Assembly: GCA_037576215.1 (NCBI GenBank)
Contig: JBANDB010000004.1
Span: 4,278,001 to 4,342,000, forward strand
DNA from: Armillaria gallica
Taxonomy: Eukaryota > Basidiomycota > Agaricomycetes > Agaricales > Physalacriaceae
DNA length: 64,000 bases
Direction: 5' to 3'
A program made the position numbers and the translations under genes. Below, piece after piece: positions 54,906 to 64,000 of this stretch. A model generated the notes under the pieces. It saw only the letters and a list, made by a program, of their open reading frames with translations. It searched no databases and had not been told where the DNA came from. Numbering within the stretch: position 1 is the stretch's first letter; each line of letters opens with the position of its first letter.

Positions 54906-57900
54906 ATGGACAGTGACAACGAAGCCTACGAAAATGCACCACCGACGAAACGGTTCAAGGCAGGTTGAAGACCATACACCATTTTTCTGTCCCTCTAACC
55001 AACTTTCTCGTTTTCAGTACCAGTCGTATAGTAAGAGCCTCAAAGACGTCCACCTTCCCTCTGCACTAGAACAATCGAAAAAGGACCACGACTTTGAAGT
55101 GCGCCTCTCTCTCATTCGTCTACAATATCTCTTAACAGTACGACTAGGATTCCGAATCTCATTTCCGAGATGCATTGTCCCACTGGAGACAGCTGAATCT
55201 TTCCCCTTCCTTCATCACTTTTGCAAATAAGGCCTCATCCCTCTCTGCGTCTCTCCCGCTACTGCTTCATAATTGGCGCGAGGTTGTTGAATTATGGATT
55301 TCAGCTCTAAAGAGCTCCGACGACGAGGGATTTAAAGCTCTTTTGGAGTGCGTGTTGCAATTTTCTACTCGTTTTTGCGTCTAAAACTTGATTAGCCTTC
55401 TCCAAAAGCTGACTATCGATCTTCGGTCTACATTATCGCCTGTGTATACCGACATCCTGCATGAGCTCGTCGCTCTTCTCCCTCGATCCATTTCAGCGGA
55501 GGCTCTGACAACTTTGCTATCGACCTTTTCCCTAATCTTCAAGCATCTCCTCGTTTCATCGGCGGACCCGGAATTACTCGAGCAGACCTGGACGGCCGTG
55601 CGTAGTATTTTACCAAAATGTCTGCCTGAGATACAGAGGGCCATGGCGGAGGTTTTGGGTGCACTTTTAAGGAGACTAAAGGTCGCAGCACGGGAGAAAA
55701 TAACAGCACTTGTAGCCGCCGATGTTACAGGGATTGACGACGCGGCAGCGTGGCTATTCGTGTGCGCGTGCAAGGTGCGTTCTCATTGCTTGCAACGAAC
55801 CTCTTTGCTTACCTCAGTCTTTCTAGTCTGTGTCACAAACCCTGCACACAGCTACCCAGTCCATTTTAAAGCCATTACTGGTCTTCCACTTGTCATGCGA
55901 AATTGCCGAGCCCACATACACACTCCTTCGTCGCATCCTGACGGCCCTAATACATCACGTCAGAAACAGCGAGAAATTCTCTCCCGTTGGCGACTTACTC
56001 GTCTCTACCTTTATGGATTTCATGTCGGAGGTGCACGCAGATAACTCTGAAGGGCGCCGACGCGTCCTTGAAATATTGTCTGTATCGTGTTCAGTGCGAC
56101 AAGGATCCCGACATACAGGTAATTTACCCTTCCATACATTAAGTTACTTGATCATGACATCTCTCCAGAAAAACATCTGTCACAGCTATTGACGGCGGTG
56201 AATTCGATACCAATTACTGAGGAAGTCCGACTCTCCTTACTGAAGCTTTCCGCAGCTGTGCTCACAGCCGGGGATATGGCTCTATCCATGGGACTAGGGC
56301 GTAGATTCCTGGAGCGTTCTTGGGACCACCCAGTGTTTGCTATGGAGCTGCATGGAACACTTGCCGACCTTGGCTGGGGAGGATGGAAGATGATCGCACT
56401 ACCCACTCTGCTGAAGAAGACGCCCATTCTTTTGGAGAAAGAGCCCGTTCGTACGCTACGGCTTCTGGCTTCCGTGCATAAGGAGAAAAGGCTCGGCGAA
56501 GTCGACCTGGTGTGGAAGCAACGTGTCGAACAATGGGTGAAGATCAGACTCCAAAACTGGGTTATGTCTCGAGAATCAGTGAGTCTTCTAACCTTCAGCA
56601 TTCTCAAAGAACGCATTTTCATGAGTTTATAGGCTTTAGAACTTCAGTTTATCCTCATTCTTTCGGGACAATTCTCCGCTGAGGTTACGCCACTTATCAT
56701 TAGCATCGTTAACTCGTTATGCAATGCCGATCCCGAACCTGACACCCGAGATGATAGCTTTCCGTCGCCGTCTTGGGTCCTTGGGATATGTCTACCATAT
56801 TTGTCAAAGAGACCGCAAGCTGAACTAGCGGGACGTTTTGAACTGAAGGCGTGGATACAAAAGTGTGTGGTCAAGTGGTATTGGTCTCCTAGCGTTATTA
56901 GCGGGCTCGTTTCCCTCGCAAACCAGAGGTACATCACAGGTCTCTATTCAATGGAATATTCCTCACAGTTTATCTTACTATAGTGACGGTGATGCTGCCG
57001 ACTTTGAAGAATTGTATCTTTTTCTGCAAAAGTCGATTCTTTCGCACGACTCACAACTGCGCCTCAATGCCTTGCGCCTTCTCGCGTCCCCCGCAATCAA
57101 AGTTCCTGGTCCTGACCTGGAAGTCGTGAAACGCTGTCTTCAAAGTGAAGAAGTGTCGTTGGACGTTCAAGGCGTCCGGGAACGTGTTTTACGTATGGGA
57201 AGAGTAGGACAGATTGTGACGGATGGAAATAGAGGAGCAGACCTGTGCGTTCGATGGCTAGTAGGTGTGTGTCAACGAGTCTATTTTGACAAGGGTAGCT
57301 GGCTGATATTCCCCCCTTAGCTCAGTTGAAAGTCAATCTTAAGCCACTTTGGTCGCCGGCCGCTGGCGCCATAGCATCTCTGACTCAGCAGTTTGGCGAC
57401 GATGTATGGAGTATTCTATTCGGAGAAGTTCAGGAAGTGTCTCAGCCTGACTACTGGGATAATACGACAGCTTCAAATGACGATGCACCTGCAGGAGGTG
57501 ACGATATATGGGAAGAGGAGCGTTCATGGAGAGATCCTAGTGCTCATAAATTCAGATTATCGGTGTACCAGTGGTCGATCAGCTCTCCGATTCCTTCAAA
57601 GTCATCACAAGTGCGTATCAGTAATTTCTCGGTGTTTTCTATGCCAATCTCTACACAGGTTTCGAGTGTCCGTGAAAATATAGACATCCGTTCCTATGAG
57701 ACGCAGCTCGTGACAACGTTGGGGCAATGCTCTTCGCTTGCTGAAAAGCACAATCACGATCTCATCTCCTATTTCCTTTCCATCCTCGACACAGACAGCA
57801 AGTCCAAGACGCCACGACAGAAGCTCGCCCTCTGGCTAACTCTATTCTCAAAGTTCGCCAACCCTAAAGCCCTCTATGCGACCGATAAACTTCGGGACCT

Positions 57901-60900
57901 CTATTTCTCCCTTCTGTCACATCCCGATCGTTCCCTCCAATCTGTCGCACTATCGTGCATTTTGACCTACAAATCACGCTCGCTTTCTCTGTATGAAGAC
58001 AGGCTTCGTCTTCTATTGGATAATACGCGGTGGCGCGATGAACTCACCTCGCTCAGTCTCGCTGAGATTGAAGCTCATAATCGTCCCGAGATTATAGACG
58101 TAGTTATAAGGTTACTCTTTGGGATAATGCTCGAGAAGAGGGGTCGTTCGCGGGGTTATGACCGTCGAACAACAATTTTGGGCGTACTAGATGGTTGCAC
58201 TGAAGAGGAGCTAGGGCTATTGGTGGATCTGATGGTGAAGCCATTCGCCGCTGACAGACATTCTCATCAAGTGGAGCTCTTCACTGTCCAGTCCACGGGG
58301 CAGATGTTGGAGAAACAGCAGCTGGGATTTCTGACCCTTCTCGGCGATTTGATGAAAAATCTGGGACCGCGGTTGACATCATATTGGCCTGCATTGTTGG
58401 GCACCACCATCAACACTGTGAGCAGCGCCCAGACGAAGTTGTCCTATTCCGGTCAGACAGCCGATAATTCTGACGATGAAATCGGTGATGAAGACGAGGA
58501 AGCTATGGATAGTTTACCGGTGGCAAAGGCGACCCGGGCTATTCGACAACTCGGTATCAAGCGCTTCTCCGATTTCTTCCAATGTCCGGTATCGTTCAGC
58601 TTTGAACCATATCTACAAGCATCATTCACCTCGTTCATTTCCCCACGGATACCATTACTTGACAAGGAAAACACCCAATCTCCTTCCGCTCTTCTGGAGC
58701 TTTTCTTTGTATGGTCAAAATCTGTCGACCATGCGATGGCCCTTGTTCGCTACGACATACAGCTCTTGCCACAGATATACAACTGTCTCATAGCCACCAA
58801 TGTGAAGCCAGCAGTCGTGTCAAGAATTCTTGATATAATCGAAAGGCTCCTGGCTCTCTCTGTTGAAGAGCCGGCTATCCTTGAGTCCATCCTGAAGCCC
58901 CATCTTCCCCTTTTACTCACCAACATGTCAATGCTGATTGAACGCAAGAAAGGCTCCGAAGACCTGTTAGCGGAAAGACAAATCACTGTTCTTTCCCAGC
59001 TTGCGCCCTACTCGACTAACGCCGATGAAGCCAAAATGCTACTGCATCTTTTCACCCCCTCGCTTCGTAAATCGTCCAAAGTGGTTTCCGAGAAAGTCAA
59101 GACTGACCTGCTCACTATCGTCAGCCATCTCATACCATTAGTCCCAGAGCTAAAAGATGATTCCTCCACCGAATATACCAAACTGTATGAGGCGCTGTCC
59201 CAAATGTTCCAAACTCTCCGGTCGCGGAATTCCCGGCTTAGTCTTGTGGCCGCATTCCAAAGTCTCGCAGCAGGCAGCACGACCTTGCCAACATTGGTTG
59301 GTCTCTTGCAATCATTGAATTCTTATTCACCAAAACGTTTGGACGAACCTGATTTTGACCGTCGTCTCAAAGCATTCACCGAGCTGAACGACAGTGTGTT
59401 TACCACCTTGTCTTCCCGCGATTGGGCTCCTTTCATCCACCAGTCCCTCTACAGCATCCAGGATCCCGACGAGCTTGCTATACGTAATAGTGCAGCGCAT
59501 TCCATGCGACGTTTTATAGATCGTGTAGCCACCCGCGCACCCGATTTCGTTGCCTCGTTTTCGCGAATCCTGTTCCCTGGCTTAAAGTACAGTCTCAGGT
59601 CGAAAAACGAGTTGGTTCGAGCTGAGGTTTTAGGTGTGCTGGCGTATACCGTCACGACATGCGAAGATAACGCTACTGTCCAGGATATGCGGATGTTATT
59701 AGCAAATGGTGACGAAGAAGCCAACTTTTTCAACAACATCCAGCACGTCCAGATCCATCGAAGATCTAGGGCTCTTCGACGCCTTGCGGACCAGTGCGAC
59801 GAGCATCCCCCTCGCAGCAGCACGCTCGCGGGTATTCTCATTCCGTTAATCTCGCACTATCTTGTGCCTACCTCACCCGCCAACCATCATCTTGTCAATG
59901 ATACTATCACAGCGGTTGGCAGACTAGCAAAGCACTTGGCGTGGGGCGCATACTACGCCCTCATTCAGTCCTATATGCGACTGTCCAAAGCCAGAGACGA
60001 GTCTGAGAAGACCTACGTTCGCACCCTTGTTTCCCTTCTAGACAACTTTCATTTTTCCATAGACGAACAGGTGTCGTCAGAAGGCGCCGAGGACAATGAA
60101 GCTAATGAAGACGAGCAACAAGACAATTTGAAACCCTTGACAAATACCTCTCGAATTTCCGATGCTGTCAATAATCGTCTCCTTCCCGAGCTCCTAAAAT
60201 TCATTGAATCTCGCGGCTCCACTACCGAAGACACTACACGTATACCGATCTCCATTGGCATTGTGAAGGTGGCTTTGCACCTTCCTCCGTCTCTGGGCGA
60301 ACCTCAGATAACCAGGCTTCTCACCGTGACCTGCCAGATCCTTCGCAGCAAGTCTCAGGAGACGCGAGATGCAACGCGTGACGCTTTGGCCCGCATATCA
60401 GTGACGCTGGGACCGAAGTACCTTCCTGTCGTAATTCAAGAGCTGCGTGGCGCACTTTTGAGAGGGCCTCATTTGCACATTCTTTCCTATACGACACATG
60501 CGCTACTTGTTCATGTCACATCACCAGAGCACGCTTCTGTGTTTCACACACTAGATGATTGTGTGAGTGGTGTCGCCCATGTTTCTGCTGAAGTCATATT
60601 CGGTGAATCGGGAAAGGACGTTCGCTCTGAGGATTTCAAGACAAAGATGCGAGAAGTGCGTGGGTCGTCGTCGAAAGGCCTGGATTCGTTTTCGATACTG
60701 GCAAAACACGTCACGCCGCCATATATCAGCGGCCTCCTTTCCCCATTGCGCTCCATCATGAGAGAAACGGAATCGGCGAAGGTGATGCAGCTGGTGGATG
60801 AAGTTATCAAACGCATCACAACCAGCCTTAACGTGAACACACACTTGATACCGACGGAACTCTTGTTACTCAGCCACACCCTCATTACCCAGAACGCCCA

Positions 60901-63238
60901 GTTCCTCAAAGAAGCTCCCTCGCGTAAAAAATTTAAATCCAAAGTTAAGGACGATGTCGTTGTTCAGTTGAAACGTCAGGTTACGGTCGAGAATGATCAC
61001 TATAGCAGCAATTCCTATCGGTATGTCAACTTGAATCAATGAGACTGTTTCTAATATACGCTTGTTCCCCAGCTTTGTTGTCTTTGGTCTTGAATTGTTC
61101 AACACCGCGTTGCGACGGAACCGCTTTGATTTCAGGGACACGGGCATAATATCAAGGCTTGAGTCAATGGTCGTGGCGATTGGGAATACTTTATATTCTA
61201 CCAGTTCTCCCGTCTTGATGTCAGGAGTCAGATGTGTGGCCGGATTGGTCAAATGCCCCTTGAAATCCATGGACAAATCGCTTCCGGTTTTCATCAAGCA
61301 GATACTAGATATCGTCCGGTTAGCTGGAAACACAGAGTCGGAGCTTGTCCAAGTGACTTTGAAGTCTTTGGCTACTATCATACGCGATGGACCGGCAGTC
61401 GATGTGAAGGAGAAGGACCTCGTGTTCTTGCTCGAAGTTCTTTCTCCAGATCTCGAAGAGCCTTCTCGGCAAACAACGGTGTTCACTATGCTTCGCGCCA
61501 TAGTATCTCGGAAGTTCGTGGTCCCCGAGATCTATGATCTGATGGAGAAAGTATCGGAAACGATGGTGGCCAGTCAATCTCCACAGGTCCAAGAGCTCTG
61601 CCGAGGCGTGCTTCTCCAATTTTTGTTGGACTATCCACAGGGAAAAGGGAGACTTCGAAACCAAATGACATTTTTCGCGAAGAATCTTTCCTACGTTCAC
61701 GAAAGTGGAAGGAAATCTGTCATGGAACTTCTGGGTGCTGTCATAGCGAAGTTTCAATCGGTGTTGGTGTGGGAGTACGCTGACCTGCTTTTTGTCGCAC
61801 TTGTAATGGTCATTGCCAACGATGACTCTGCAAAGTGCACTGAAATGGCTGCTCAGCTTATCAAGTCGCTTTTGGGACGACTGGATGATGAGCGACGTGA
61901 AGTTATTCTATCGCATCTGCATTCATGGGCCTCACAGGAATCGCAACCTCGCCTTACACAGGTTGCTTCTCAAGTCTACGGCTTGTTTGTAGATGCATTG
62001 CAGGCTGCAGCTCTATCTCACGTTCCTGCCATTTTGCAGGATGTAAATATGTCCTTGCAGAGGTCAGCACAGGTACTATTACTTGCAGAGGTCGACAGCG
62101 ATGCGATGGAGGTAGACTTGGATTGGCAGACACCATATCATTCCTTGGTTGTGATCTCCAAAGTCATACGCATCTTTCCCGACCTGACTTCGGAGCCCGA
62201 TACCGCTTCGTGGCAGGATATAGTCACGCTTCTTCTCTTCCCCCATTCCTGGGTCAGGACGGCATCCTGTCGGCTCTTAGGATCCCTCTTTGCCACCAGC
62301 CCCGTCCACGCTCCTGTGGACTCCGATGCCTTCTCGGTATTTTCAAAGTCTGGCATGATCGACATATCAAAGAAACTGTGTCTCCAACTGAAAAGTCAGC
62401 ATCTAGACGAGCCGCTGAGCCTGCAATTGGTGAAGAATCTATTTTATATCGGGAAATGTTTCGCTCTTTCGTCGCCAGTTCACGAGGAAACCGAAGAAGA
62501 CGAATCCGCTGTCAATTTGGACGGAGCCGGAGATCCAGAAGATCCAGAAGAGACGCCGAAACAAGACAACCCTCTACCATGGTTGTTTTCGAAGCTTTCG
62601 TATCAGGTCAGATCCGCGCATATCACTCGCCGAAACAGACACAATCAGGTACCTTAATACAGAAACTTTATACAATTGTATTCGCGACTAACGAACCTTG
62701 TTCAGTCCAATTGGCACCACCAGCCTCTGTCCGTTCTTAGATGGTTTGCCGCGATGGCCTCTTTCTTGGAACCCAAAAGACTCGAGATGTTCTTGGTGCA
62801 TATCCTGTCGCCTGTGTATAGAATTATCGAAGACGATACGATTCGTGATCAACAAATGGGTACTTCTTATGTTCTTATTCATTTGACGCCAAATTAACTT
62901 CAGGTCTAGACGAATTGAAAACTCTAGCTACGGAGTTACAGGACCTCGTTCAGTCCCGAGTAGGCCCTGCTGCATTTTCGACGATATACAACCAAATACG
63001 ACAAGGCGTCTTGGGCGTTCGAAGAGAACGGAAGGCCGTGAGAGCCCTGCAGGTGGCTACTAATCCTGAGATGGCCTACAAGCGGAAGCTTCAGAAAAAT
63101 ATCATGAAGAAAGATAGTCGCAAGCGGAAGGGTGACATGTTCTCGTAAGTCGCATCCAGGTCTGGAGTGAATAGCTCTAATATAAGTCCCTTCTTTTTCA
63201 GCGATAGGAAAGGCAGCATAAAACGGCATCGCTCATAG
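54906..63238 (+). CDS. UTP20: UTP20, U3 snoRNP / SSU processome subunit
   Basis: A giant HEAT-repeat protein with many short introns, starting MDSDNEAYENAPPTKRFK and ending DMFSDRKGSIKRHRS. Recognisable stretches include YQSYSKSLKDVHLP, PSFITFANKASSLSASLPLL, VRENIDIRSYETQLVTTLGQ (start of the DRIM region), DLISYFLSILDTDSKSKTPRQ, the long exon 57,660-61,040, LTRLLTV-type helices, ELRGALLRGPHLHILSYTTH and a basic C-terminus RERKAVRALQVATNPEMAYK. Total length is near 2,500 residues, as in yeast Utp20. It works in the nucleolus in 18S rRNA processing. Intron 1 (54,960-55,017) starts GC: AAG-GCAGGT...CAG-TACCAG is the only join that keeps KRFKYQSYS open. Several middle exons (55,200-57,660) were joined by phase. 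Confidence 0.9.
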
Positions 63239-64000
63239 CGAGGCTATTTAACACTGTATACCTTTACATTGTATCTTAGTTTATCTTACGCGATTTATTA
63301 ATCAGTAGGGCGAGTTCAATGAAAGCCTCGCTCACTAACAACTCAAGAAGCTAACATGTAGAAAAGAAATCCGCTATTTTCGTTGTGATACGCGTCCGTA
63401 TCCACGGGATACATACGCGAAATTGATGCAGCTCAATCGTCGAGGGCTTTAAGGGCTTTGGTCTTCTGCATCTCCGATGACAGTAGCCCAAGCCTGAACC
63501 TCGTGCAAAACCGCAGAGTCGATGTCTGTTCGCCTGAACCATACTTCTTCGCGACTTCCAATTCTAGCTTCAAAGGGGTGCATCATTTTGTTGAGGGTTT
63601 AATCTTGCCACGGTGATATTCAGCGCTCCAGCGCCAGGGATCTGTATAAGTAGGCATGTCTGTCTGGTAGATGAAAACAGGGCGAAGAAATTGCGGAGCG
63701 TTTCCTTTGACATAAAACCCCCGAGAAAGTCAATCAAACGCCAACGACTGGTCACCAGGCAATGTTAGCCGACAAAATAATGCGCCAAGTCTAGACAGAC
63801 AAGAATGCTGCCGCCGTAGATTCTTAGAGCCGATTTTTATTTATACAGAAAATCCGCCAAAGCGAAAACTGGGAAGCTCGCAGGTTTTTTTTTTGACTCG
63901 GCATTTGATTAACCGCAACAAGTAAACCATCTACTAAGACGGGTGGCGGGGCCGATGCTCTCGCTACCTCGGTAAGCTCACAGGTGACTTGGGAATTAAA
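63239..64000. other. Region after UTP20, unassigned short frames
   Basis: On the minus strand, short open pieces (MTSRWRLIDFLGGFMSKETL at 63,570-63,755; MMHPFEARIGSREEVWFRRT and ATVIGDAEDQSP at about 63,430-63,590) look mildly coding and adjacent, but in different frames with no clear splice between them. They may be exons of a gene or a decayed copy. No function can be given. Confidence 0.3.

Overview
This window is nuclear DNA of a filamentous basidiomycete, very probably an Agaricomycete. The protein genes carry many short introns (about 50-60 nt) with GT-AG ends and divide between both strands. The transposable elements are types I associate with mushroom-forming fungi: a chromodomain Ty3/gypsy element, a tyrosine-recombinase (DIRS-like) retroelement and an intron-bearing DDE transposon family. 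I ran no searches. Gene names rest on motif and whole-protein recognition, and exon joins were worked out by hand from splice signals and reading phase.

Bases 1-25,000 are a transposon island with no recognisable host gene. It holds two foldback MITEs with CACTG ends and 3-bp target duplications (440-649, 2351-2615), and a small tandem repeat (780-1265). A compact gag-only LTR element (3142-4699) with a TGTAT duplication follows, then a Tc1/mariner-type transposon with perfect 28-bp TIRs and TA target sites (4733-7928). A decayed DIRS-like element on the minus strand (about 8950-24,230) is split inside gag by a young 9,018-bp gypsy element (14,654-23,671). The gypsy LTRs differ at 1 of 548 positions and it has a CTGGC target duplication. 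A CpG-rich block with a 20-bp minisatellite (about 10,250-12,000) sits between the DIRS RNase H and recombinase parts.

Bases 25,000-34,800 hold a C2H2 zinc-finger gene (+), a TypA/BipA GTPase gene (-) with an apparent one-base frameshift near its 3' end, and poorly recognisable minus-strand genes. One of these has a helical, HeLo/MLKL-like look. A shrunken duplicate of the typA 5' end and its upstream region lies at about 34,019-34,700.

Bases 34,800-63,240 are gene-dense and conserved. In order: a secreted Cys-rich protein (-), a SAP-domain membrane protein (+), two unknown proteins (-), DAHP synthase (-, shikimate pathway), a PIH1-domain protein (+, R2TP chaperone) and APC1 (-, anaphase-promoting complex). 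Then come a SIT4/PP6-type phosphatase (+), geranylgeranyl diphosphate synthase (-), ribosomal protein S26 (-) and UTP20 (+, SSU processome). Several pairs are head-to-head with very short shared promoters; the APC1 and phosphatase start codons have only 26 bp between them. There is no operon-like organisation; the genes are independent housekeeping units.

The observations most worth checking are these: a 316-codon overlapping ORF with an N-terminal membrane segment in the gypsy element; a 14-nt match between its primer-binding site and its predicted mRNA 5' end, as in Tf1-type self-priming; the chromodomain cut by one stop; the gag-only LTR element with a paralogous empty site; and the typA frameshift and remnant.
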